From NCBI RefSeq assembly GCF_032460525.1, contig NZ_CP135963.1, positions 3,596,001 through 3,660,000 of the forward strand: a stretch of DNA of 64,000 nt, written 5' to 3'. Below are positions 54,860-62,826 of this stretch, one piece after another (positions within the stretch are counted from its first letter, which is position 1; every line of letters starts with the position of its first letter). The notes beneath the pieces were generated by a model. The model ran no database searches. It was not told the DNA's origin and was given only the letters and a program-made list of their open reading frames with translations. This stretch comes from Geodermatophilus sp. DSM 44513 (GTDB taxonomy: Bacteria > Actinomycetota > Actinomycetes > Mycobacteriales > Geodermatophilaceae). Both the position numbers and the translations under genes were made by a program.

Positions 54860-56121
54860 AGATCGGCGTCATCGGTGCCGGCGCGACGGGCCTGACCGCG
54901 GCCTCCGACCTGGTGCGCGACGGCCACGAGGTCACCGTCCTGGAGGGGGCCGACGAGCTCGGCGGCCTGGCCGGCTCGCTCACCGTGCAGGGCACCCCGC
55001 TGGAGCGGTACTACCACCACGTCTTCCGGACCGACCGGGACGTCATCGGGTTGGTCGAGGAGCTCGGGCTCGCCGAGAAGCTGCGCTTCCACAAGACCAC
55101 GACCGGCATCTACCACGACGGTGTGATGCACGACTTCTCCACCCCCGCGGACATGCTGCGCTTCCCGCCGCTGAGCCTGCTGGAGCGGATCCGGTTCGGC
55201 GCCTCGTCGGCGGCGCTCAAGGCAATCCGCCGCGGCGAGCGGCTGGGCGACCGCCGGGCGCTGGCGTGGGTGCGCCGCTGGGCCGGTCGGCGGGCCACCG
55301 AGGTCATCTGGGAGCCGCTGCTCATCGGCAAGTTCGGCGCGCGGGCCCCGGAGATCTCGATGGCCTGGCTGTGGGCGCGGGTGCACTTCCGCACCTTCGA
55401 GCTCGGCTACCTCGACGGCGGCTTCGACCAGGTCTACACCGGGCTGCTGCGCTCGGTGCAGGAGCACGGGGGCAAGGTCGAGTTCGGCAAGCGGCTGGCG
55501 TCCATCGCCCAGCCCGACCCGGCCGGGCCGGTGGAGGTCCGCACCGAGGACGGCGCCCGCTACGAGTACGACAAGGTGCTGGTCACCGTCCCCCAGCCGG
55601 CCTTCGCCCAGGCGACCGGCGCGCCGGCGGACGACGTCCTGCACCGCAACGAGTACCTCGGCGCGACCTGCTTCGTGCTCGAGTGCGACCGCAGCGTCAT
55701 CCCCTACTACTGGCTCAACGTCAACGACCCGGCGTCGCCGTTCCTCGCCGTCGTCGAGCACACCCGGCTGGTCCCGCCCGCGGAGTACGGCGGCCGGCAC
55801 GTCGTCTACGTCGGCAACTACGTGCCGCGCGACGACTGGCGGTTCACCACCGACCCGGCCGAGCTGCTCGAGCAGTACGTGCCGTGGCTGCGCCGGCTCA
55901 ACCCCGACTTCGACCTGTCGTGGGTGCAGGACTGGCACTTCTCCCGGGCGCCGTTCGCCCAGCCGGTGGTCACCCCCGAGTACCGGGCGTCCATCCCGCC
56001 ACATGAGACGTCGATGCCCGGGGTCGTGCTGGCCACGATGTCGCAGGTGTACCCGCAGGACCGGGGGCAGAACTACGCGGTGGCCATGGCCCGCCGGGTG
56101 GTCCAGCAGTACTTCCGCTGA
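54856..56121 (+). CDS. FAD-dependent amine-oxidase/protoporphyrinogen-oxidase-like enzyme
   Basis: A 421-residue flavoprotein: GAGATGLTAASDLVRDGHEV (dinucleotide-binding), VLEGADELGGLAGSL, and the C-terminal FAD-contact region PGVVLATMSQVYPQDRGQN. The middle shows LERYYHHVFRTDRDVIGLV and VIWEPLLIGKFG, typical of the group found in polysaccharide clusters rather than true heme enzymes. It is in the same operon as GtrB and GtrA, so it may modify a lipid-linked sugar or act like a mutase relative. Substrate unknown. Confidence 0.82.
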   Translation: MKIGVIGAGATGLTAASDLVRDGHEVTVLEGADELGGLAGSLTVQGTPLERYYHHVFRTDRDVIGLVEELGLAEKLRFHKTTTGIYHDGVMHDFSTPADMLRFPPLSLLERIRFGASSAALKAIRRGERLGDRRALAWVRRWAGRRATEVIWEPLLIGKFGARAPEISMAWLWARVHFRTFELGYLDGGFDQVYTGLLRSVQEHGGKVEFGKRLASIAQPDPAGPVEVRTEDGARYEYDKVLVTVPQPAFAQATGAPADDVLHRNEYLGATCFVLECDRSVIPYYWLNVNDPASPFLAVVEHTRLVPPAEYGGRHVVYVGNYVPRDDWRFTTDPAELLEQYVPWLRRLNPDFDLSWVQDWHFSRAPFAQPVVTPEYRASIPPHETSMPGVVLATMSQVYPQDRGQNYAVAMARRVVQQYFR

Positions 56122-56177
56122 CCGTCCGGGGTCCGGCGGCGCGCCGGCGGGTGGGGCGGGAACAGGACGGGGACGAC

Positions 56178-57728
56178 GTGACACGAGGTACCGCGGGCCG
56201 GGCCGGGGAGCCCGGGTCGGCCGCCGTGGATGCTGCCGAGTCGGCCGCGCCGCGGGCCGTCGCCGTCCGCCGGGGCACCCTGGTCACCGCCGTCCTGGCC
56301 TACCTGGGCCTGCCGGGGCTGCTCTTCGCCGGGTACCTGCGCAGCCCCGTGGCCCTGCTGGGCGGCGCGCTGCTCGGAGTCGCGCTGGTCGCCGCCGCCC
56401 GCGCCCGGCACTCCCCCGACCGCTCGGCCGCGCCACCCGCGCTCGTGCGGTTCACCCGCGGTGAGGTCCTCGCCGTCGTCGCGCTGGCCCTCGTGCTCGC
56501 CGCCCTCGCCGGGCCCCTCGGCCTCGTGACCGCCAGCTCGGACTGGCACAAGCACAACGCCCTGCTGCACGACCTCGCCACGATGCCGTGGCCGGTGACC
56601 TACGAGGGCGTCGGGGGCGCCTCGCTGGTCTACAGCTTCGGCTTCTACCTGCCGGCCGCGGCGGCGGCGAAGGTGGTGGGCGGGTCCGTCCTCGCCGCGC
56701 ACCTCGCGCTGTTCGCCTGGATGGCCCTCGGGTACGCGCTGCTGCTCGCGCTCGTCGGGTCCTGCTTCCCGGCCGGGCGACGGGCCGTCGCGGCGGCGGT
56801 GGTGCTGGTGACCGTCGGCGGCGCGGACCTGCTGGGCGGCCTCCTGGTGCCCGGGGACCCGGTCGCCCCCGAGGTGTGGATGTGGAACACCGGCGTCGTC
56901 CTGGAGTACAGCGGCAACGTCACCGCGCTGCGCTGGGTACCCCAGCACGCCCTCCCGTCGTGGTTCATCGGGACGCTGTTCGTCCAGGGCTGGTCGGCCC
57001 GGCAGTGGCGGGACGGCCGGGCGCTGCTGTTCGCCGTCGGGCTGTCGGCGCTGTGGTCGCCGTTCGCGGTGATCGGGGGCGTGGTGCTCCTGGGCGCGCT
57101 GCTGCTCCGGCTCGCCGCGCAGCGGGTCGCGCTGCGGTGGCGGTCCCTGTGGGTGGAGGTCTGCCTGGGGGCCGCGCTGCTCCCCGTGGCGGTCTTCCTG
57201 GCCATCCCGAGCGGCGGGCAGGTGCTGACCGCGTCGGGGATCGGCCCGGCGGGCCTGCTGCTGTTCCTCGGCCTGGAGGTGGCGCTGTGGGTCGTCCTGG
57301 CCTGCCTGGCCGGCCGGCTGGCGTCGGCCCTGCTGCCCGTGCTGCTCCTCCTCGTCGTCCTGCCGCTGGTCAGCCTCGGGGAGTTCAACGACCTGGCGAT
57401 GCGCGCCTCGCTGCCGGCCCTCATGGCGCTCGGTCTGCTGGCCTGGCTCGGCGTGCTCCGCGCGTGGGCCCGGCCGGGCGGCCCGAACGCGCGGGTCGCG
57501 GTCACCGTCGTCGCGGCCACCGCCGTGGCGCTGTCGGTCCCCACCGGTGTCGCGGAGGTGCGCAGCGCCTTCGCCGACCCGCCTCCGGACCGCGAACAGC
57601 GCTGGGACGAGTCGGTCCCCGCGTTCCTGGAGCGGCTGGACAGCCCCCCGTCGATCTGGGCGCAGTACCTGTCCTGCCCCGAGGGCGCCGTCGCCGGGGT
57701 CCTGGGCCTGGACGCGTGCCGACGGTGA
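56178..57728 (+). CDS. Polytopic membrane protein of unknown function, GT-C-like
   Basis: A 516-residue membrane protein with about 12 hydrophobic helices, starting after a polar 35-residue N-terminus. The first outside loop reads TASSDWHKHNALLHDLATMP, with acidic and His residues where GT-C enzymes bind donor. The middle has MWNTGVVLEYSGNVTALRWV. GTG 56178 follows GGACGGGGA; GTG 56151 is also open. Gene position in the GtrB-GtrA-oxidase cassette suggests an outer-face sugar transfer. No family name can be given with certainty. Confidence 0.68.
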   Translation: MTRGTAGRAGEPGSAAVDAAESAAPRAVAVRRGTLVTAVLAYLGLPGLLFAGYLRSPVALLGGALLGVALVAAARARHSPDRSAAPPALVRFTRGEVLAVVALALVLAALAGPLGLVTASSDWHKHNALLHDLATMPWPVTYEGVGGASLVYSFGFYLPAAAAAKVVGGSVLAAHLALFAWMALGYALLLALVGSCFPAGRRAVAAAVVLVTVGGADLLGGLLVPGDPVAPEVWMWNTGVVLEYSGNVTALRWVPQHALPSWFIGTLFVQGWSARQWRDGRALLFAVGLSALWSPFAVIGGVVLLGALLLRLAAQRVALRWRSLWVEVCLGAALLPVAVFLAIPSGGQVLTASGIGPAGLLLFLGLEVALWVVLACLAGRLASALLPVLLLLVVLPLVSLGEFNDLAMRASLPALMALGLLAWLGVLRAWARPGGPNARVAVTVVAATAVALSVPTGVAEVRSAFADPPPDREQRWDESVPAFLERLDSPPSIWAQYLSCPEGAVAGVLGLDACRR

Positions 57729-57787
57729 GCGCGGGCCCCCGCCGTCCCCTGCCGTCCCCACCCACCCACCCGAGGAGCACCCCGAGG

Positions 57788-58825
57788 ATGACCCCGCCGC
57801 TGGACCTGCTGGTCGTGCTGGACCAGCACCCGCCCGCCGTCGGCGGGCTGACCGCCGTGGCCCGCGACGTCGCCGAGGGGCTGACCGGGCGCGGGCACCG
57901 GGTGCGGGTGGTCACCAGCCGGCACGCCCTGCGGCGCGGCGACCGGGTCGTGGTCAGCAGCGACGCCGGGGACGTGACCGGCGGGGCCGTGGCCGAGGAG
58001 GTCCGCCGGGTGCTGGCCGGCGACCCGCGCGTCCGGCTGCTCGGCGTCCTCCCCGACGAGGACGTCGCCGACCTGTACGCCTCCGTCGACGCCGGGGCGC
58101 CGCCGTCGGTGGACGCCGTCGAGGCCGTCGGCATCGAGGTCGAGGCGACGGCGGCCGGCGGACCCGCCCCGGCCGGCGACCTGCCCGGGACGCCCAGCGG
58201 GTCCGGGGCGGCCACGGCCGGTGCCGACTACGCCGCCCGGCTCGTCGCGCTCGCCGGGGCGGGCTGGAAGCAGCGGCTGGACGTGCAGCGCCCCTACCGG
58301 TGGAACCTGCGCCGGCTGGGGCTGGGCCGCGTGCTGGACGTCGGCTGCGGCGTGGGCCGGAACCTGGCGCACCTGGACGGCAACGCGTTCGGCGTGGACC
58401 ACAACCCGACCTCGGTGGCCATCGCCCGCGAGCGGGGCCTGAGCGCCTGCACCCCCGAGGAGTTCGCCGGCGGCCCGCACGACCGTCCGGGCGCGTTCGA
58501 CTCGCTGCTGCTGGCCCACGTCGTCGAGCACGTCGACCACGAGGTGGCCGTCGACCTGGTGCGCCGCTACCTGCCGGTGCTCCGGCCGGGCGGCCGGGTG
58601 GTGTTCATCTGCCCGCAGGAGCGGGGCTGGGCCTCCGACCCCACGCACGTGCGGTTCGTCGACGACGCCGACCTGGCCGCCCTGTCCGCCGAGCTCGGGC
58701 TCACCGTGGAGCGGTCGTCGTCCTTCCCGTTCCCCCGGCCGGTCGGCCGGCTGTTCCCCCACAACGAGTTCGTGGTCGTCGCCCGCGCAGGTGGCGCCGC
58801 GGCGCCGTGGCCCGGGCCCTCGTAG
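57788..58825 (+). CDS. Mosaic protein: reduced GT4 glycosyltransferase fused to SAM methyltransferase
   Basis: A 345-residue chimera. Residues 5-45 (DQHPPAVGGLTAVARDVAEG, then HRVRVVTS) are the start of a GT4 enzyme; residues about 78-130 (DPRVRLLGVLPDEDVADLYA, VDAVEAVGIEVEATAAG, DLPG) are its donor-site region. About 170 residues that should lie between, and the end of the GT, are missing, so the GT part cannot be active. Residues about 145-340 are a class I methyltransferase with VLDVGCGVGRNLAHL, LLLAHVVEHVDHEVAVD and LRPGGRVVFICPQE, which looks intact. ATG 57788 follows GAGG. Probably a sugar or lipid-sugar methyltransferase (inference). Confidence 0.78.
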   Translation: MTPPLDLLVVLDQHPPAVGGLTAVARDVAEGLTGRGHRVRVVTSRHALRRGDRVVVSSDAGDVTGGAVAEEVRRVLAGDPRVRLLGVLPDEDVADLYASVDAGAPPSVDAVEAVGIEVEATAAGGPAPAGDLPGTPSGSGAATAGADYAARLVALAGAGWKQRLDVQRPYRWNLRRLGLGRVLDVGCGVGRNLAHLDGNAFGVDHNPTSVAIARERGLSACTPEEFAGGPHDRPGAFDSLLLAHVVEHVDHEVAVDLVRRYLPVLRPGGRVVFICPQERGWASDPTHVRFVDDADLAALSAELGLTVERSSSFPFPRPVGRLFPHNEFVVVARAGGAAAPWPGPS

Positions 58826-58828
58826 CCT
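58823..58828 (+). promoter_or_regulatory. Candidate -10 element (TAGCCT), leaderless start of the metal cassette
   Basis: TAGCCT ends 7 bases before GTG 58836 with no ribosome site between, so the transcript probably begins at the start codon. It lies across the end of the previous gene. Confidence 0.45.
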
Positions 58829-58835
58829 CGACCGG

Positions 58836-59300
58836 GTGGGGACGGCGGCACGGACCTGGGCGGCGGTGCTGCTGCTCGCGGCCGTCTTCCTGGGGCACGG
58901 GCTGCAGTGCGACCCGGCGGGCGCGACCGGCCCGGCCGCGGGCGCCGGGGCCGGGCACGCCGTGCACGTCACGGCGGTGCCGGTCGAGCTCGCCGCCTCC
59001 CTGACCGCCACCCCGCCCGCCGCCGGCGTCCCGGCACCGGCGGGGGACGCGGCCGCGCCGCACCACGACGCGGCAGACGTCGGGGGTGCACCCGGCCACG
59101 GGCCCGACCTGCCCGGCCACCTGTGGGCCGCCTGCCTGGCGGTGCTCGCCGCCGGGCTGGCCGTGCTCCTCGGGCTCGCCGTACCCCGGCTGCTGGCACG
59201 GGTGCTGCCGACCACGGCCCCGGCCCGCCTGCCCCGGCGGTCCGCACCACCACCGCTGCGACCACCGGACCCGTTCTTCCTCTGCGTCCTGCGGACCTAG
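58836..59300 (+). CDS. Small His/Pro-rich membrane protein, first gene of a metal cassette
   Basis: A 154-residue protein with an N-terminal hydrophobic segment (TWAAVLLLAAVFLGHGLQC), an outside loop rich in Ala/Pro/His (GDAAAPHHDAADVGG), a second helix (HLWAACLAVLAAGLAVLLGLAV) and a Pro/Arg tail. Similar small proteins accompany DUF305 and copper genes in actinobacteria. The His cluster may bind metal (inference). GTG 58836 is supported by the leaderless promoter. Confidence 0.62.
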   Translation: MGTAARTWAAVLLLAAVFLGHGLQCDPAGATGPAAGAGAGHAVHVTAVPVELAASLTATPPAAGVPAPAGDAAAPHHDAADVGGAPGHGPDLPGHLWAACLAVLAAGLAVLLGLAVPRLLARVLPTTAPARLPRRSAPPPLRPPDPFFLCVLRT

Positions 59301-59389
59301 GCCGACCGACCGCGCCCCGGCACCCGGTGCCGCGGGCGGTACGCGCACGCCCACAGCCGCAGACCCAGCACACCCAGGAGACGACTCCC

Positions 59390-60034
59390 GTGACGCACAC
59401 CCCTGCACGACTCCCCGGCCTGACCGGCGCCCTGCTCGCCGGCGCCCTCCTCCTCACCGGCTGCTCCGGCGGCGCCGGGCACGAGGGCATGGCCGGGATG
59501 TCCGGCTCGACCGCCGACTCGTCGGCCGGCGCGCCGGCCGACCCCTCGGGCACGGCGGCCGAGGCCGACGTCGCCTTCGCCCAGGGCATGCTGCCCCACC
59601 ACGAGCAGGCCGTGGAGATGGCCCGCCTGGCGGCCGACCGCGCCGCCGACCCCCGGGTCCAGGACCTGGCCACCCGCATCGAGACCGCCCAGGCACCGGA
59701 GATCGAGACGCTCTCCGGGTGGCTGGCGGCCTGGGGCGCCGAGGAGACCGGCTCGACCGGCACGGACCACGGGTCCATGGGCCACGGCGGCGACGCGGGC
59801 GGGATGATGTCCGAGGAGGACGTGACGGCCCTGGCCGACGCCTCGGGCGCGGACTTCGACCGCGCGTTCCTCGAGATGATGCTGGCCCACCACCGCGGCG
59901 CGGTGCAGATGGCCGAGACCGAGGTCGCCGACGGGCAGGACGCCGACGCGGTCGCGCTGGCCGAGGAGATCCGCGGCAGCCAGACGGCCGAGATCGCCGA
60001 GATGGAGCAGCTGCTGGCCGAGCTCGGCGGCTGA
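59390..60034 (+). CDS. DUF305-family lipoprotein
   Basis: A 214-residue secreted lipoprotein: signal ending in LLTGCSG (lipobox Cys about 24), then a Met/Gly/Ser linker (HEGMAGMSGS), and two DUF305 helices pairs: FAQGMLPHHEQAVEMARLA and FLEMMLAHHRGAVQMAETE, each with the H-H motif. A second Met/His-rich loop lies between (GSMGHGGDAGGMMS). This composition fits copper binding in the envelope. GTG 59390 follows AGGAGA. Part of the metal cassette 58836-62145. Confidence 0.92.
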   Translation: MTHTPARLPGLTGALLAGALLLTGCSGGAGHEGMAGMSGSTADSSAGAPADPSGTAAEADVAFAQGMLPHHEQAVEMARLAADRAADPRVQDLATRIETAQAPEIETLSGWLAAWGAEETGSTGTDHGSMGHGGDAGGMMSEEDVTALADASGADFDRAFLEMMLAHHRGAVQMAETEVADGQDADAVALAEEIRGSQTAEIAEMEQLLAELGG

Positions 60035-60040
60035 GCCCGA

Positions 60041-60078
60041 CCCGCGGCGGGGTGGACCGGTGTCCGCCCCGCCGCGGG
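60041..60078. terminator. Strong hairpin between the DUF305 and BNR-propeller genes
   Basis: Arms CCCGCGGCGGGGTGGAC (60041-60057) and GTCCGCCCCGCCGCGGG (60062-60078) pair over 17 bases with one G-T wobble and a 4-base loop. No U-tract follows. It may end or attenuate transcription after DUF305, lowering the downstream gene. Confidence 0.6.
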
Positions 60079-60112
60079 GTCCCTTCACCCCCGCACGCCC
60101 CGGAGGTCCTCC

Positions 60113-60985
60113 GTGCCCCCGTCCCGTCCTCCCTCCCCCTCGCTGCGCACGGTGGCCGCCGGCGTCACCGCCCTCACCGTCGCGCTGGCCGGCTGCACGG
60201 GCGCCGGGCCCGCACCGGACGCCGCTCCCGCGGTGGCCACCGGGTCGGTGCTGGACCTCACCCACGTGCACGGCGCCGCACTCGACCCCGGGGACGGCAC
60301 GCTCCTGCTGGCCACCCACCACGGTCTCCTCGAGCTCGGCGACGGCGGGCCCGTCGCGGTGGGACCGGTCATCGACCTGATGGGCTTCGCCGTCGTCGGC
60401 CCCGACCACTACCTGGCCTCGGGCCACCCCGGTCCGCAGGTCGACCTCCCCCAGCCGGTCGGGCTCATCGAGTCCACCGACGGCGGGCGCACCTGGACGC
60501 CGGTGTCCCGGCAGGGACGGTCGGACTTCCACGCCCTGACCGTCAGCGACGCCGGGGTGCTCGGCTACGACGGTTCGCTGGTCCGCAGCGGCGACGGGCG
60601 GGCCTGGGAGCAGCTGCCGATCGGGGCCGAGCCGCACACGCTCGCCGCGGCACCGGACGGGACCTCCGTGCTGGCCACCACGCAGGAGGGCCTGCAGCGG
60701 TCGACCGACGGCGGCGCCTCCTGGACTGCCGTCGAGGGAGCGCCCCTGCTGCAGGTGGTCACCTGGGCCGGCGGCGCGGCGGTGGGCGTGGACCCGGCCG
60801 GCACCGTGTGGACCAGCGAGGACGGCGCCAGCACCTGGCGGCGGGGAGCGGCGCTCGGCTCCCCGCCGCAGGCCGTGGCCGCCACCGCCGGCCCCGACGG
60901 GCTGCGGGTCGTCGTCGTGACCGCCGACGGCGTGGTGGAGTCCGGCGACGGCGGGCGCACCACCACCGCGGTGCCCCTCGGCTGA
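60113..60985 (+). CDS. Secreted BNR/Asp-box beta-propeller lipoprotein (F510_1955 type)
   Basis: A 290-residue lipoprotein; signal peptide ends LAGCTG. The rest is a propeller with Asp-box turns STDGGRTWTP, SGDGRAWEQ, STDGGASWTA and SEDGASTWRR, plus LTHVHGAALDP and the start of the F510_1955-like glycosyl-hydrolase family. The catalytic status is unknown. These proteins are often next to DUF305 and metal transport genes, as here. Start GTG 60113. Confidence 0.85.
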   Translation: MPPSRPPSPSLRTVAAGVTALTVALAGCTGAGPAPDAAPAVATGSVLDLTHVHGAALDPGDGTLLLATHHGLLELGDGGPVAVGPVIDLMGFAVVGPDHYLASGHPGPQVDLPQPVGLIESTDGGRTWTPVSRQGRSDFHALTVSDAGVLGYDGSLVRSGDGRAWEQLPIGAEPHTLAAAPDGTSVLATTQEGLQRSTDGGASWTAVEGAPLLQVVTWAGGAAVGVDPAGTVWTSEDGASTWRRGAALGSPPQAVAATAGPDGLRVVVVTADGVVESGDGGRTTTAVPLG

Positions 60986-61012
60986 CCCATCGGCACCTCT
61001 GGCAAGGGCCGA

Positions 61013-61018
61013 TAGCAT
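61013..61018 (+). promoter_or_regulatory. Candidate -10 element (TAGCAT) of the ArsR gene, leaderless
   Basis: TAGCAT ends 6 bases before ATG 61025. A leaderless, self-repressed transcript is likely; the regulator would bind around this site, but no perfect palindrome is visible. Confidence 0.45.
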
Positions 61019-61024
61019 CGGGAC

Positions 61025-61426
61025 ATGTCGATGACACCGGCGGACGCCGGAGCCAGGGGCGTCGCGGCCGCGGAGTCCGGTGGCGCGCCGGTCGACGAGG
61101 CCGCGGCTCTCTCGGCGGCCGCGTGCCTGTTCCGCAGCCTCGGGGACCCGACCCGGCTGGCGATCATCCGGCACCTGCTGCTCGGCGAGCACCGCGTGGT
61201 CGACCTGACCGCCCACCTCGGGCTGGCCCAGTCATCGGTGAGCGCCGCGCTGGCCTGCCTGCGGGACTGCGGGGTGGCCACCTCCCGGCCGCAGGGCCGG
61301 GCGTCCCTGTGGTCGCTGGCCGTCCCGGACCAGGTGCTCGACGTGCTGGCCGCTGCCGAGCGGCTGCTCGCGGTGACCGGGGATGCCGTCGTGCTCTGCC
61401 CGGTCACCGGCGGGGACGGCCGGTGA
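61025..61426 (+). CDS. ArsR-family metal sensor, CmtR type
   Basis: A 133-residue winged-helix repressor: ACLFRSLGDPTRLAIIRHLL, DLTAHLGLAQSSVSAALACL, TSRPQGRASLWSL. Cys78 and Cys82 in the recognition helix (ACLRDC) and Cys125 in VVLCPV match the C57/C61/C102 ligand set of mycobacterial CmtR, which senses Cd(II)/Pb(II). The metal therefore is probably Cd or Pb. The gene overlaps the CDF transporter by four bases (GTGA), and likely represses both. Confidence 0.88.
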   Translation: MSMTPADAGARGVAAAESGGAPVDEAAALSAAACLFRSLGDPTRLAIIRHLLLGEHRVVDLTAHLGLAQSSVSAALACLRDCGVATSRPQGRASLWSLAVPDQVLDVLAAAERLLAVTGDAVVLCPVTGGDGR

Positions 61427-62145
61427 CCACGGCACCCACCCGCCCGGCGCCGACCGCTGCGGACCGCGCCCGGCTGGGGCGCCGCGCGCGCCTGCTCGCC
61501 GGGTTCAGCGTGGCCTACAACGCCGTGGAGGCCGGGATCGCGATCACCGCGGGCCTGGTCGCCGGGTCGGTCGCGCTGGTCGGCTTCGGCCTGGACTCCG
61601 TCATCGAGGTCTCCAGCGGCCTCGTCGTCCTGTGGCAGTTCTCCGCCCGGCTGCCCGAGACCCGCGAGCGGCGGGCGCTGCGGCTGATGTCCGTGGCGTT
61701 CGGCCTGCTGGCGGCCTACGTGGGTGCGGAGTCGGTGCGGGCGCTGGTCACCGGTGCCCAGCCGGACGGCTCCGGGGTCGGCATCGCGCTGACGGTCGCC
61801 TCGCTGCTGGTCATGCCGGTCCTGTCCCGGGCGCAGCGGCGCACCGGCCGGGCGCTGGGCTCGGCCGCGGTGGTGGCCGACGGCACCCAGACCGCGCTGT
61901 GCACGGCGCTGAGCGCCGCGGTGCTGACCGGGCTGCTGCTCAACGCGGCGTTCGGCTGGACCTGGGCCGACCCGGTCGCCGGCCTGGTGGTCGCCGCCGT
62001 CGCCGCGCGCGAGGCGGTGCAGGCCTGGCGCGGCGAGGGCTGCTGCGCCCCGGTCCGGCCGGGTGGGGACGGAGGAGATCCGCCCGCCGGGTGCGGCTGC
62101 GCCGGCACCTGCTGCGCACCGGCGGCCGGGGCGGGCTGCCGGTGA
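61423..62145 (+). CDS. CDF-family metal cation transporter with Cys-rich tail
   Basis: A 240-residue cation diffusion facilitator-like protein with six helices; metal-site segments GFGLDSVIEVSSGL in helix 2 and VVADGTQTALCT in helix 5. The usual cytoplasmic domain is replaced by a 35-residue tail with eight Cys (GCCAPV; AGCGCAGTCCAPA; AGC), a plausible soft-metal binding end. With the CmtR-like sensor it forms a Cd/Pb (or Zn) efflux pair. GTG 61423 overlaps the sensor stop. Confidence 0.88.
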   Translation: MTTAPTRPAPTAADRARLGRRARLLAGFSVAYNAVEAGIAITAGLVAGSVALVGFGLDSVIEVSSGLVVLWQFSARLPETRERRALRLMSVAFGLLAAYVGAESVRALVTGAQPDGSGVGIALTVASLLVMPVLSRAQRRTGRALGSAAVVADGTQTALCTALSAAVLTGLLLNAAFGWTWADPVAGLVVAAVAAREAVQAWRGEGCCAPVRPGGDGGDPPAGCGCAGTCCAPAAGAGCR

Positions 62146-62233
62146 CCGCAGGTCGGCGCGGGGCGCGACGGGCCCCGGCTGTTCCGGGGACTGCGGTGGC
62201 GAGCTCGTGCCGTGCGCGCCAGGGCGCTGGTGG

Positions 62234-62779
62234 TCACGTGGTCGATCGGCCAGTCAGTCGAGACCACCAGCCCCGCTTCTCCTGCAGGGGCACCGAGGGC
62301 GGCCGGGCGGGTGGTCGAGCCTCTTCCAGGCCGACTCGGACCGCGACGACGTGCGTGTTCCACTCCATGCGCGCATCCAGGTCGGAGCGGTCACCCAGCA
62401 GGTGGAGCAGGTCCCGTACCGCCTCACGATTCGCCCGCACGCTCGCGGCCGGAAGCTCGTTGATCACGCGTGCGGCTGCCGACCGGTCGTCCGGGGTGAC
62501 CGGCTGCTCGGTGAGCCGCTGGCGGGCCTGTCCGAGGAGCCAGGCGGTCGCTGAGGGTGGCGGCGGGAACGGGTTGGGCTCGTAGGGCGCTGGTGAGGCA
62601 CCTGTCGTGGTCCCGGTGGCCTGGCGGCTGGTGCGGAGTTGCCGCTCGAGGGTGTCGTTGGCGGCATGCCACTCGTGCTCGAGGACGTGGTCGTTCGGGT
62701 TCGCAAACACGGGTGGGACGATCCCGTAGTCGTGTCCACGGGATGGGTCGGTGAACGGGTGCTGCCCGAACGGCTCCAC
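62234..62779 (-). CDS. Hypothetical protein
   Basis: A 181-residue soluble protein. GTG 62779 follows GGGAGCAGGAC. The first half is Pro/His/Asn-rich (GHDYGIVPPVFANPNDHV; PYEPNPFPPPPSATAWLLG), the second half helical (INELPAASVRANREAVRDLL). It ends in a basic/aromatic tail (KRGWWSRLTGRSTT). No membrane segment or known domain. It follows the acyl-CoA dehydrogenase gene by 47 bases on the same strand. Confidence 0.6.
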   Translation of the reverse strand: MEPFGQHPFTDPSRGHDYGIVPPVFANPNDHVLEHEWHAANDTLERQLRTSRQATGTTTGASPAPYEPNPFPPPPSATAWLLGQARQRLTEQPVTPDDRSAAARVINELPAASVRANREAVRDLLHLLGDRSDLDARMEWNTHVVAVRVGLEEARPPARPPSVPLQEKRGWWSRLTGRSTT

Positions 62780-62826
62780 GTCCTGCTCCCATGGCCGGGG
62801 TGCGGTGTACGCGAGGATGCCACCCC

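Noticed and set aside
62173..62189. Weak hairpin CCCCGG / CCGGGG between the CDF gene and the convergent hypothetical gene
   Set aside because: Six-base arms are common by chance in DNA this GC-rich; no supporting U-tract.
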